NCBI GenBank assembly: GCA_002869635.1
Contig: PKUF01000007.1
Coordinates: forward strand, 16,636-49,864
Reading direction: 5' to 3'
DNA length: 33,229 nucleotides
DNA from: Desulfuromonas sp.
Lineage (GTDB): Bacteria > Desulfobacterota > Desulfuromonadia > Desulfuromonadales > BM515
Position numbers and translations under genes: made by a program
Part shown: piece after piece, positions 22,929-30,598 of the stretch
How positions within the stretch are numbered: position 1 is the stretch's first letter
Layout of the letters: each line of letters starts with the position of its first letter
The notes under the pieces: model-generated
The model's input: the letters and a program-made list of their open reading frames with translations, nothing else
Database searches by the model: none
What the model was told of the DNA's origin: nothing

Positions 22929-23489
22929 TCAGCGCGTCACCACGGCGAGCACCCGCACTTCGTCACCATCCCGCGACAGGAGACGGTGCCGCAAGGCGGC
23001 GTCAAAATAGATGGCATCGCCCTCATCCAGTTCAAAGCGCTCCTCCTCGAGGATCACTTCGGCTTTGCCACCGATAATCAACAGGAACTCTTCCCCTTCA
23101 TGGTTGTAAAGAGTCTCTTCCCCGGCACGCTCGGAGACCGTCACCATGAACGGCTCCATTTTCTTGTTGCGTTTACGAAAAGAGAGCGCTTCATAGGTAT
23201 AGCCGTGGCCCGTTCCAGCCTTGGAGATCACCCGACTAACGACCCGCCTGTCATCTCGCTTGACGACCTCAAATTTGCGCTCCTCTTCATCCTCTTCAAA
23301 GAAGTGCCCCATCTTGACGTCGAAGAAGCGGGCAATCTTGGAGAGCGTGGCAATGGGTGGGGAGACGTTATTGTTCTCAATCTGAGAGATCAAAGCCGGA
23401 GAGAAACCGGTCTCGCGTGCCACATCCTGAAGCGTCAATTTTCGTGCCTTGCGCAGCTTCTTGATCTTGGCTCCGATATTGTACTCCAT
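22929..23489 (-). CDS. XRE-family transcriptional regulator with C-terminal cupin domain
   Basis: DNA-binding regulator of 186 residues. The N-terminal HTH (about 8-62: IKKLRKARKLTLQDVARETGFSPALISQIENNNVSPPIATLSKIARFF) is classic XRE. The C-terminal cupin_2 domain (about 110-180) contains YNHEGEEFLLIIGGKAEVILEEE and FELDEGDAIYFDAALRHRL, a likely effector-binding barrel. It is 93 bases upstream of the mutase gene, same strand. A 20-bp element between its promoter and its start recurs upstream of the acyl-CoA carboxylase operon, so I infer it controls itself and propionyl/methylmalonyl-CoA genes. XRE-cupin regulators of short-chain acyl-CoA metabolism are known in other bacteria (PccR/ScfR group), though those are larger. 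Confidence 0.92.
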   Translation of the reverse strand: MEYNIGAKIKKLRKARKLTLQDVARETGFSPALISQIENNNVSPPIATLSKIARFFDVKMGHFFEEDEEERKFEVVKRDDRRVVSRVISKAGTGHGYTYEALSFRKRNKKMEPFMVTVSERAGEETLYNHEGEEFLLIIGGKAEVILEEERFELDEGDAIYFDAALRHRLLSRDGDEVRVLAVVTR

Positions 23490-23501
23490 GGCTCACCTTT
23501 T

Positions 23502-23521
23502 AAAAATAGAAAGTAGTTTTA
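23502..23521. promoter_or_regulatory. 20-bp operator-like element, copy 1 (XRE-cupin/mutase promoter)
   Basis: AAAAATAGAAAGTAGTTTTA lies between the -10 and the regulator start on the minus strand, 13 bases before the ATG. It is identical to the reverse complement of 28567-28586. Its core is an imperfect dyad (AAAAnTAnnnnnTAnTTTT in the other orientation), as expected for a dimeric HTH protein. Its position suits repression and autoregulation. Confidence 0.7.
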
Positions 23522-23531
23522 GAAATGACAG

Positions 23532-23560
23532 GATATATCCTATAACGCACGAATTGTCAA
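23532..23560 (-). promoter_or_regulatory. Promoter of the XRE-cupin regulator gene
   Basis: On the minus strand a perfect TTGACA (23560-23555), a 17-base spacer and TATATC (23537-23532). The predicted start is close to or inside the operator-like element. The -10 lies within a small palindrome AGGATATATCCT (23530-23541). Confidence 0.75.
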
Positions 23561-23576
23561 TGAAATTATTCATTTA

Positions 23577-23596
23577 GAATAAAGGCACCTTTATTC
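23577..23596. repeat. 20-bp palindrome upstream of the regulator promoter
   Basis: GAATAAAGGCACCTTTATTC has perfect 9-bp arms around CA. It is centred about 27 bases upstream of the -35 of the XRE-cupin promoter, a position suited to an activator. Its half AATAAAGG recurs 26 bases upstream of the -35 of the carboxylase promoter. The binding protein is unknown. Confidence 0.6.
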
Positions 23597-23720
23597 AGAA
23601 TTAAATCTTTTCCGCTCTTTTTTGGCGTTTACAGCACTCTCTCAGCCACTCCGGCAAAGCCTCTAATATCATTCAACTTCCGTTCTACTCTTGCGGGTGG
23701 AGATCTTGAGAAGCAACGCC

Positions 23721-23749
23721 TTGACACACCCCACCCTCTATGCTAACCA
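23721..23749 (+). promoter_or_regulatory. Putative promoter for the class V aminotransferase gene
   Basis: A perfect TTGACA (23721-23726), a 17-base spacer ending TGC and a poor -10 TAACCA, an extended -10 arrangement like that proposed for the alanine-rich leader. The ATG is 57 bases beyond the predicted start. Confidence 0.45.
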
Positions 23750-23812
23750 CAAATTCTCATAACAACGCCCCCCCCTCTTCCCTGCGCCTGGCGCAGCAAG
23801 GAGCCGAAAAGA

Positions 23813-24889
23813 ATGCACAAGAAGCTCTATATCCCCGGACCGGTCGAGATCAGTCGTGATGTTTTTGAAGCGATGATGCAGCCAATGGTTGGTCACCGCA
23901 TGAAGGAGTACGCAACGCTGCACCATGAGGTGACCGACGGCCTCAAGAAACTCCTCAACTGCAACGATCCCGTTTTCCTCTCCACCTCCAGCGCTTTCGG
24001 TGTTATGGAGGGGGCGGTACGAAATCTGGTCCAGAAGCGCTGCGCGAACTTTACGAACGGCGCCTTCAGTGGCAAATGGCACGATGTCACCCTACGCTGT
24101 GGCATCGAGGCGGACCGTTTCAGTGCCGAATGGGGAGAACCTATTACCCCCGAGATGGTCGACGTGGCCCTGGCCACTGGCAAATACGACGCCATGACGA
24201 TGGTCCACAATGAGACCTCTACCGGCGTCATGAGCCCACTGGCCGAGATCGCCGAGGTGATGCGACGCTACCCTGATGTCTCTTTTATCGTCGACACGGT
24301 CTCGTCGATGACAGCCGTCCCCCTTGACGTGACGGCGCTCGGCACCGACGTCTGTCTCGCCGGAGTCCAAAAGGCATTCGGCCTCCCACCGGGACTCGCC
24401 ATCTTCTCGGCCTCCCGCCGCGCTCTCGACAAAGCCCGTCGCACACCGGGGCGGGGCTACTATTTTGACTTTGAGGAATTTGAGAAAAACGACCTCAAAG
24501 ACAACACCCCGAGCACCCCCTGCATCAGCCTGATCTACGCCATGGCGCACCAACTACGCAAGATGTTCGACGAAGGGCTTGACAAGCGTTACGCTCGCCA
24601 CAGCCAGCTGGCCGAAAAAACCCAGCAGTGGATCCTCGACCAGGGGTTCTCTCTTTTTGCCGCCGAGGGCTGCCGTTCTCATACCCTGACCTGCGGCCGC
24701 AACGACGAGCGGACAGACCTTGAGAGCCTTAAAAAACTTGCCGCCGAGCGCGGCTATGCTCTCGACAATGGCTACGGCAAAATCAAGAACAGCACTTTTC
24801 GCATTCCGCACATGGCTGACTTCACCGCTGCCGACCTCGATGAACTTTTTGCCCTGCTTGAAGAACTTCTCCCTGCAGCACGCAGCTAG
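23813..24889 (+). CDS. Class V aminotransferase, alanine-glyoxylate/serine-pyruvate type
   Basis: PLP enzyme of 358 residues that transfers amino groups between small substrates such as alanine or serine and glyoxylate or pyruvate. Evidence: YIPGPVEISRDV at the N-terminus, GHRMKEY, STSSAFGVMEGAVRNL (PLP phosphate region), VHNETSTGVMSPL, IVDTVSSMTAVPLD (cofactor-ring Asp) and PLP Lys187 in AGVQKAFGLPPGL. A C-terminal domain ends with FRIPHMADFTAADLDELFALLEEL. Phosphoserine aminotransferase-like function is a possible alternative in this family. Start supported by AAGGAG. It is monocistronic: its own promoter and a terminator bracket it. Confidence 0.88.
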   Translation: MHKKLYIPGPVEISRDVFEAMMQPMVGHRMKEYATLHHEVTDGLKKLLNCNDPVFLSTSSAFGVMEGAVRNLVQKRCANFTNGAFSGKWHDVTLRCGIEADRFSAEWGEPITPEMVDVALATGKYDAMTMVHNETSTGVMSPLAEIAEVMRRYPDVSFIVDTVSSMTAVPLDVTALGTDVCLAGVQKAFGLPPGLAIFSASRRALDKARRTPGRGYYFDFEEFEKNDLKDNTPSTPCISLIYAMAHQLRKMFDEGLDKRYARHSQLAEKTQQWILDQGFSLFAAEGCRSHTLTCGRNDERTDLESLKKLAAERGYALDNGYGKIKNSTFRIPHMADFTAADLDELFALLEELLPAARS

Positions 24890-24899
24890 ACGTCCCACA

Positions 24900-24945
24900 A
24901 AAAAACAAGGCCCCGGTTCCTTCTGGAACCGGGGCCTTGTTTTTT
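24900..24945. terminator. Bidirectional terminator, 21-bp perfect stem
   Basis: AAAAAACAAGGCCCCGGTTCC with its exact complement around a TTCT loop; both strands end in a T run. It separates the convergent aminotransferase (+) and glmS (-) genes and serves both. Confidence 0.92.
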
Positions 24946-24962
24946 ACGAAAAATGAGACGAA

Positions 24963-26792
24963 CTATTCGACCGTGACACTCTTGGCGAGATTCCGCGGCT
25001 GATCGACATCGGTCCCTTTGTGAACTGCGATATGGTAAGCGAGCAACTGCAGCGGGATCGAAGTAAGAATCGGCATCAGTTCATCGATGGTATCGGGAAG
25101 CAGGAGCAGAGCATCGACCTTCTCTTTGAGCTCCTGACGTGTTTGAGTGGTGATGGCGATCACCTTGCCCCCCCGAGCCCGTACCTCCTCCATGTTCGAT
25201 ACGACCTTTTCGTAGGTGTCGTTATCAGGAGCAAGAATAACCACCGGCAGTTGCTCATCAATCAGAGCGATGGGGCCGTGTTTCATCTCTCCAGCCGGAT
25301 ACCCCTCGGCATGAATATAGGAGATCTCTTTGAGCTTGAGGGCGCCCTCCAAAGCGATCGGATACTGATTTCCCCGACCGAGATAGAGAAAATCACTCGC
25401 CAACGCATAATCGCGGGCGATCTCTTCGCATGCCTTGTCAAGCTCAAGCGCCTCTTCAACTTGCCGTGGCAGAGCCAGTAGGGCGCCGGTCAGGCTTTGA
25501 CACTCCTGTGCCATAAGAGTTCCGCGCACACGCCCAAGCCGTAAGGCAAGGAGAAAGAGCGCAACCAACTGAGTGGTGAAGGCTTTGGTCGAAGCGACCC
25601 CGATCTCCGGTCCGGCATGGGTGTAGATCACCCCATCACTCTCCCGAGCGATGGAGGATTCAACAACATTACAGATCGCCACCGCCTTCCCCCCCTTGCC
25701 CCGCGCCTCGCGCAACGCCGCTAAGGTATCAGCGGTCTCGCCGCTCTGACTGATCAAAACGGTGAGGGTTTTGTCACTAACAATCGGATCGCGATAGCGG
25801 AACTCGCTGGCGATATCGACTTCTACGGGAATCCGCGCCAGCTTCTCGATCATGAATTTGCCAACCAGCCCCGCATGCCAAGAGGTACCGCATGCGACAA
25901 CAAAGAGCTTCTCAATCCCTTCAAGGTCCTCTTGCTCAAGCTCAAAGCCGCTGAGATAGACGTCGCTCTGGTCATCCACCACCCGCCCGGCAACAGTGTC
26001 AGCCAGGGCGCGGGGCTGCTCGTGGATCTCCTTAAGCATGAAGTGGCGATACCCGCCCTTCTCTGCCATCAGCGGGCTCCAGGTGATCGTCTTACTCTGC
26101 TTTTGCCGCTCTTTGCCGTCCAGATCGGTCACCCGCATTGCGGCGGGAGTAAAGATCGCCATCTCACCGTCGTCGAGAAAAACCATCTCACGGGTGTGGG
26201 AGAGCATCGCCGGGATATCGGAGGCGACGAAGTACTCCCCCTCTCCTTTACCGACCACCAGTGGCGAACCGAGCTTGGCGACCACCAGTGTATCGGGCTC
26301 ACAACAGCTAAGAATCGCCACCGCGTAAGCACCCCGCACCCGCGCCAGAGCTTGGCGTACCGCCGCTTCAAGTCCAGCTGTTTGCTTCGCGGTCTCCTCG
26401 ACCAGGTGGGCGATCACCTCGGTATCGGTTTCGGAGCGAAAGGTATGACCCTGCGCTTGCAACTCATCCTTCAGTTCAAGGTAATTCTCAATAATCCCGT
26501 TATGCACCACCACAAAATCACCCGCCTTGTGGGGGTGGGCATTGGTTTCCGAGGGACGGCCATGAGTCGCCCAGCGGGTATGACCGATCCCGCGACTTCC
26601 CGTCAGGGGAGCCTGTTGCAGCAGCGACTCTAGGTTGATCAGCTTCCCCTCCGCACGCCGGGTATGAATCTCCCCCGCTTCAAGGGTCGCAATCCCCGCC
26701 GAATCATAACCGCGATACTCGAGACGGCGCAGACCGTCGAGGATAATCGGAGAGGCCTGCTGCGGCCCGATGTAACCGACAATTCCACACAT
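24963..26792 (-). CDS. glmS: Glutamine-fructose-6-phosphate aminotransferase (isomerising)
   Basis: Makes glucosamine-6-phosphate from fructose-6-phosphate and glutamine, the entry step to UDP-GlcNAc for peptidoglycan and lipid A. It has 609 residues, full length. The catalytic Cys follows the initiator Met (MCGIVGYIG). The glutaminase domain shows [14 protein letters not shown] and [11 protein letters not shown]. The two SIS domains show [18 protein letters not shown] and [23 protein letters not shown], ending in [11 protein letters not shown]. It lies 21 bases after glmU on the same strand with an AGGAAG Shine-Dalgarno, forming a glmU-glmS operon. I saw no glmS ribozyme in the short gap. 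Confidence 0.97.
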   Translation of the reverse strand: MCGIVGYIGPQQASPIILDGLRRLEYRGYDSAGIATLEAGEIHTRRAEGKLINLESLLQQAPLTGSRGIGHTRWATHGRPSETNAHPHKAGDFVVVHNGIIENYLELKDELQAQGHTFRSETDTEVIAHLVEETAKQTAGLEAAVRQALARVRGAYAVAILSCCEPDTLVVAKLGSPLVVGKGEGEYFVASDIPAMLSHTREMVFLDDGEMAIFTPAAMRVTDLDGKERQKQSKTITWSPLMAEKGGYRHFMLKEIHEQPRALADTVAGRVVDDQSDVYLSGFELEQEDLEGIEKLFVVACGTSWHAGLVGKFMIEKLARIPVEVDIASEFRYRDPIVSDKTLTVLISQSGETADTLAALREARGKGGKAVAICNVVESSIARESDGVIYTHAGPEIGVASTKAFTTQLVALFLLALRLGRVRGTLMAQECQSLTGALLALPRQVEEALELDKACEEIARDYALASDFLYLGRGNQYPIALEGALKLKEISYIHAEGYPAGEMKHGPIALIDEQLPVVILAPDNDTYEKVVSNMEEVRARGGKVIAITTQTRQELKEKVDALLLLPDTIDELMPILTSIPLQLLAYHIAVHKGTDVDQPRNLAKSVTVE

Positions 26793-26813
26793 GGCTTTTA
26801 CATCTTCCTATGG

Positions 26814-28208
26814 TTAGGATGAACTCTTCTTGCTGCGCTTTTTCCGTTTGGCCCACCCCTCAACCACCTTCTGTTCGCTGCGCGAGAGGGCCAGTGCGTC
26901 AGGGGGGACATCACGGGTGATGGTCGATCCGGCCCCGATAAGGCTGCCACGACCGATCCGCACCGGCGCCACAAATTGGGTATCACTGCCGACAAAGACA
27001 TGATCCTCAATCACCGTCTTGTACTTGTTGACCCCGTCGTAGTTGCAGGTGATGGTGCCACAGCCGATATTGACCTCGGCCCCGATCTCGGCATCCCCGA
27101 TATAGGTCAAGTGACTCGCCTTCGACCCAAAACCGATCTGTGCTTTTTTGGTCTCGACAAAATTGCCGATCTTGTTCTCGCCGGCAAGGACGGTCCCGGG
27201 TCGCAAATGCGCCATCGGTCCGATGTCGGTGGCATCTCCGACGCGACTCTCCTGCAGCACCGAACCACTTTTGATATGCACCCGCTCACCGATCTGACAG
27301 TCTCGAATGGTCACCCCAGGACCAATCTCACAGTCACGACCGATGGAGGTTCTTCCGTGGATATGAACTCCGGGGTGCAAAACCGTGTCGGGACTGATCG
27401 ACACAGTTGTATCAACATAGGTCGTCGCCGGATCGATTAATGTAACGCCATCGCGCATCAACTGCTGACTGACTCGCTGACGTAACAGGGCCGAAGCCTC
27501 AGCAAGTTGACCCCGGTCATTGATCCCCATCGCCTCGCAAGGAGCATCCATGACCACAGCGCAAACCCGCTTCCCCTCTTTACGGGCCAGCGCGACCACG
27601 TCAGTCAGGTAGTACTCCCCTTGCGCATTGTCACGTCCCACCCCCTCAAGGGCTGAGAAAACCCAAGGAGCGGAAAAAGCATAAATTCCGGTATTGATCT
27701 CACGAATCGCTTTTTGTGTCGCATCGGCATCCTTCTCCTCGACGATGCACGCAACATCCTCCCCCTCCCGGACGATCCGCCCGTAGCCGTGCGGGTTCTC
27801 CACCTCTGCGGTCAGAACAGTCACTGCCGCCCCGGCTTGATCGTGCTGAACGAGAAGCGCCTCAAGAGTCTCTCGCCGCAACAACGGGACATCGCCACAG
27901 AGAAGAAGTAGGGTTCCACTGAAGTCTTCAAGTGAAGACGCGGCACAAAGGAGAGCATGGCCGGTACCAAGCTGATCTTTCTGTTCAGCCAAACGAACGG
28001 ATGGCTGCGAGCAAGCCGCCGCCACCGACTCACGACCATGCCCCACGACCAGAACCTGAGGGTCACAACCGACCTCTTCGGCCCTCTGCAGGGGGTAGTG
28101 AAGCAACGGCTGCCCCAGCAACCGGTGCATGACCTTGGGGAGCCGTGACTTCATCCGGGTTCCTTTTCCCGCCGCCAGAATCACCGCGGCACGTTGTTGC
28201 TGCGCCAT
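26814..28208 (-). CDS. glmU: Bifunctional GlcNAc-1-P uridyltransferase / GlcN-1-P acetyltransferase
   Basis: Catalyses the last two steps to UDP-GlcNAc. It has 464 residues. The N-terminal pyrophosphorylase domain has VILAAGKGTRMKSRLPKVMH, QLGTGHALLCA, GDVPLL and EINTGIYAF. The C-terminal left-handed beta-helix is visible as hexapeptide repeats (VHIHGRTSIGRDCEIGPGVTI, IGEEVNIGCG-type segments) with the acetyltransferase region CNYDGVNKYKT. A strong AAGGAGG Shine-Dalgarno supports the start. It is first in the glmU-glmS operon and divergent from the carboxylase operon across a 606-base intergenic region. Confidence 0.97.
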   Translation of the reverse strand: MAQQQRAAVILAAGKGTRMKSRLPKVMHRLLGQPLLHYPLQRAEEVGCDPQVLVVGHGRESVAAACSQPSVRLAEQKDQLGTGHALLCAASSLEDFSGTLLLLCGDVPLLRRETLEALLVQHDQAGAAVTVLTAEVENPHGYGRIVREGEDVACIVEEKDADATQKAIREINTGIYAFSAPWVFSALEGVGRDNAQGEYYLTDVVALARKEGKRVCAVVMDAPCEAMGINDRGQLAEASALLRQRVSQQLMRDGVTLIDPATTYVDTTVSISPDTVLHPGVHIHGRTSIGRDCEIGPGVTIRDCQIGERVHIKSGSVLQESRVGDATDIGPMAHLRPGTVLAGENKIGNFVETKKAQIGFGSKASHLTYIGDAEIGAEVNIGCGTITCNYDGVNKYKTVIEDHVFVGSDTQFVAPVRIGRGSLIGAGSTITRDVPPDALALSRSEQKVVEGWAKRKKRSKKSSS

Positions 28209-28332
28209 AGAGCCTCCTTATTCTTCGGCAGAAACCTGCCTGCACTATCAAAACGACGCATTATCCGAAATGGGGAGAAGGGAGTCAAGATCGATCCCAG
28301 CCCTCCACCCTTTCACGGCGGCAGAAATATCA

Positions 28333-28345
28333 TTGGTCTGACCAA
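28333..28345. promoter_or_regulatory. GntR/FadR-like operator palindrome
   Basis: TTGGTCTGACCAA is a perfect 6-bp inverted repeat with one central base, matching the TGGTnnnACCA form bound by FadR-subfamily GntR regulators (FadR, PdhR, LldR). It lies 125 bases upstream of glmU and 185 upstream of the carboxylase -35. The regulator is not in the window. Confidence 0.5.
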
Positions 28346-28380
28346 AAACAAAACATCAGTTTGGTAAAGAACACCCCCTA

Positions 28381-28402
28381 ACAACCCCTTTCTACTTTTA
28401 TC
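28381..28402. promoter_or_regulatory. Degenerate third copy of the operator-like element
   Basis: ACAACCCCTTTCTACTTTTATC aligns with the downstream element (AAAACTACTTTCTATTTTTT) with about 14-15 matches of 19, keeping the CTTTCTA core. It could be an auxiliary site, but AT-rich chance similarity is possible. Confidence 0.3.
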
Positions 28403-28529
28403 ACTTCGTTGAGTCGAATAATAAAAATTCTATTTATCACGGCTAAATATTTTTAATTACAAGAAAAATTCAGCCCTCCAAAAAGTTTCACTATAAATAA
28501 AGGTTTTTATCTATGGTAAACGATATTTA

Positions 28530-28558
28530 TTGACAATTTTCACCATTTCAGATATACG
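28530..28558 (+). promoter_or_regulatory. Promoter of the acyl-CoA carboxylase operon
   Basis: A perfect TTGACA (28530-28535), a 17-base spacer and TATACG (28553-28558). The first nine bases (TTGACAATT) match the XRE-cupin promoter exactly, and AATAAAGG lies 26 bases upstream (28496-28503), as in that promoter. The predicted start is near 28565, directly at the shared element. Confidence 0.75.
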
Positions 28559-28566
28559 AACGCAAA

Positions 28567-28586
28567 TAAAACTACTTTCTATTTTT
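28567..28586. promoter_or_regulatory. 20-bp operator-like element, copy 2 (carboxylase promoter)
   Basis: TAAAACTACTTTCTATTTTT is the exact reverse complement of 23502-23521. Relative to its promoter it has the same orientation as copy 1 and lies 8 bases after the -10 (10 in copy 1). Position at the transcription start suits a repressor. Confidence 0.7.
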
Positions 28587-28814
28587 TATGCACGGATTGA
28601 AGCACGGAGGGCTCACACAGCGGGTCGCCTACAGGCCACCACTTCCTCTTCGCCACCGCAATGGCCGTCAACGCCTCGTATCCGCCGCAAGGCTCCCTCG
28701 AGACGAGAAAGTTCACGGTAGGTTTCCTTGCTTCACACCCTGTTTCGTCTACATCATCCGCCCTCTTTTCACAACAGGCGGGAATCGGTATCCATTTAAC
28801 CAAGGGAAGGCGCA

Positions 28815-30539
28815 ATGTCTAAAAAAGCAATCAAACCTTCACTGATCAACCCGTTCCACCCCCCAGAAAAGGTGGAATTTACTATCCCCGGGGAGATCTC
28901 CCGCACCACCGGCCCCTACGAAGAAGCGATGAAGGAAGGACACGACCTCATTCATCGTCCGATTCGTTCGGTCAGCGTGGCCCAGATTGAAAAACAACAC
29001 TTCAAAAAGCGGATGACCGTCTGGGAACGGATCAAAGTTCTCACCGACAACGACCCGAACATCCTCTTCCAGAACTGGGGGAAAAATCTCGACGGGGCCT
29101 CTTTGGTCACCGGCATCCTCAATGTCAACGGTCGCGACATCGCCCTTTACGGCCACGACTTTACCGTTCGCGCCGGCTCCATTGACGCCACCAACGGCAG
29201 CAAGCTCGCCAAACTTTTCAACATGGCCGGCGAAAAAGGGATCCCCGTCATCGGCATGAACGACTCGGCTGGCGCCTTCGTTCCCGCCGGGGTCGGCGGA
29301 CTCGACGGCTACGCTGAGGCCTTCACCGCCCTACGCAAGATCAGCGGGGTTGTCCCCTCGATCATGTGCATGTTCGGCTTCAACGCCGGCGGAGGCTCCT
29401 ACCTGCCGCGTCAGGGCTCTTTCGTCATCCAGCCGGCGGAGACCTTTTTCGGCCTGACCGGTCCCGGCGTCGTCAAGTCGGTTCTCGGTGAGGATATCAC
29501 CCCCGAGGAGCTCGGCGGACCGAAGGTTCACGGTGCCACCGGCGTCGCCGACCTTACCGTTGAAGACGAGACCGCGGCACTACGTAGTGCCCTGCATCTG
29601 CTTAGCTACCTGCCGGACAACAACGGCGTCGGTGCCCCCTTCCTGCCGACCAGCGATCCTCTGGAGCGCAAGACCTGGGAGATCAACACCCTGCTGAAAA
29701 AGGCCTTCAACTCGCCGACCGGGTTCAACACCCCCTTCGACGTTTCGATTATCATTCAGCAGATCTGCGATCACGGCGATTACTTCGAGCTGCAGCCGGA
29801 GCGCGCCCGCGAGGCGGTCACCGCCTTCGGACGCCTTGGCGGTCACGTTGTCGGCTTTGTCGCCAACAACTCGGCAGTCGCCTCGGGTCAGATCGACTGC
29901 GATTCGGCCCTCAAGATCTCCCGCTTCGTCCGCTTCTGCAATATCTACAACATCCCCCTGATTTTCATGGAGGACACCACCGGCTTCCTTCCCGGCCGAG
30001 AGCAGGAAGCCCGCGGCATCGTTCAGGCGGGTCGTTCGATGCTCGACTCCATCGTCGATGTCCGCACCCCGCGTATCCTGCTCATTCTGCGTAACGCCTT
30101 CGGCGGCGCCTACGCCTCGTACAACAACTACCCCACCGGTGCCGACCTCGTTCTCGCCCTGCCGACCACTCGCCTCGCCGTTATGGGCCCGGCCGGCAAA
30201 GAGTTTGTCTACAAAGACGAGCTGCGTAAGCTGCGTGCGACGGTCCCCGGGATGGTCAAGAGCGGCACAGAAGAGCGCGTCAAAGCCGGGATGGAAGGGG
30301 ACCTGGCGAAAAAGGATGCCGAGAAGGAAGCCGCCGAGTGGCTGCGCCTGCAGGAGGCCGAGCTCAACCTGCGCTACGAAAAAGAGCTGATGAACCCGAG
30401 AGAGGGTCTTGCCCTCGGCTCTATCTCCTCCATTGTCATGCCGACCGACCTGCGCAAGGTCCTCGGTGAGAACGTCGCCTTCCTCATGCGCCATTACAAA
30501 GCGGGCCCGATGGCCGGTCCTCAGCGCGAGTTTCATTGA
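28815..30539 (+). CDS. Acyl-CoA (propionyl/acetyl-CoA) carboxylase carboxyltransferase subunit
   Basis: Biotin-dependent carboxyltransferase of the crotonase fold, 574 residues. It transfers CO2 from carboxybiotin to an acyl-CoA, or the reverse. The N-terminal half has [43 protein letters not shown] and [22 protein letters not shown]. The oxyanion-hole-type glycine segment is [18 protein letters not shown]. The C-terminal half has [46 protein letters not shown] and [25 protein letters not shown]. Propionyl-CoA is the likely substrate because mutase and epimerase genes share its operator element. A GGGAAGG Shine-Dalgarno supports the start; the biotin carboxylase-type gene follows 59 bases later. 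Confidence 0.9.
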   Translation: MSKKAIKPSLINPFHPPEKVEFTIPGEISRTTGPYEEAMKEGHDLIHRPIRSVSVAQIEKQHFKKRMTVWERIKVLTDNDPNILFQNWGKNLDGASLVTGILNVNGRDIALYGHDFTVRAGSIDATNGSKLAKLFNMAGEKGIPVIGMNDSAGAFVPAGVGGLDGYAEAFTALRKISGVVPSIMCMFGFNAGGGSYLPRQGSFVIQPAETFFGLTGPGVVKSVLGEDITPEELGGPKVHGATGVADLTVEDETAALRSALHLLSYLPDNNGVGAPFLPTSDPLERKTWEINTLLKKAFNSPTGFNTPFDVSIIIQQICDHGDYFELQPERAREAVTAFGRLGGHVVGFVANNSAVASGQIDCDSALKISRFVRFCNIYNIPLIFMEDTTGFLPGREQEARGIVQAGRSMLDSIVDVRTPRILLILRNAFGGAYASYNNYPTGADLVLALPTTRLAVMGPAGKEFVYKDELRKLRATVPGMVKSGTEERVKAGMEGDLAKKDAEKEAAEWLRLQEAELNLRYEKELMNPREGLALGSISSIVMPTDLRKVLGENVAFLMRHYKAGPMAGPQREFH

Positions 30540-30598
30540 TCAGGCGAATTGATTGATCATCCTGTGAACTGAAAAGATTTCATCTGGAGATAAAGCCC

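Larger units (their letters stand above)
23490..23812. other. Divergent regulatory region between XRE-cupin gene and aminotransferase
   Basis: 323 bases holding the minus-strand regulator promoter and its operator-like element and palindrome (23502-23596), then a plus-strand promoter candidate at 23721. The stretch 23597-23720 shows no gene, terminator or structured RNA that I can identify. Confidence 0.6.
28209..28814. other. 606-base divergent regulatory region (glmU / carboxylase operon)
   Basis: It is much more AT-rich than its surroundings between about 28370 and 28600. It contains, in order: a small leader stem before glmU (GGCAG-GTTT-CTGCC on the minus strand), a 13-bp GntR-like palindrome, a degenerate operator-like copy, the plus-strand promoter, the exact 20-bp shared element and a 5' leader of about 250 bases. 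The track ORFs within it (28530 and 28588) have no Shine-Dalgarno and show low-complexity basic translations, so I do not call them genes. Confidence 0.65.

Noticed and set aside
28588-28845. 85-residue plus-strand ORF in the carboxylase leader
   Set aside because: No Shine-Dalgarno, Arg/His-rich translation, and it overlaps the carboxylase start out of frame.
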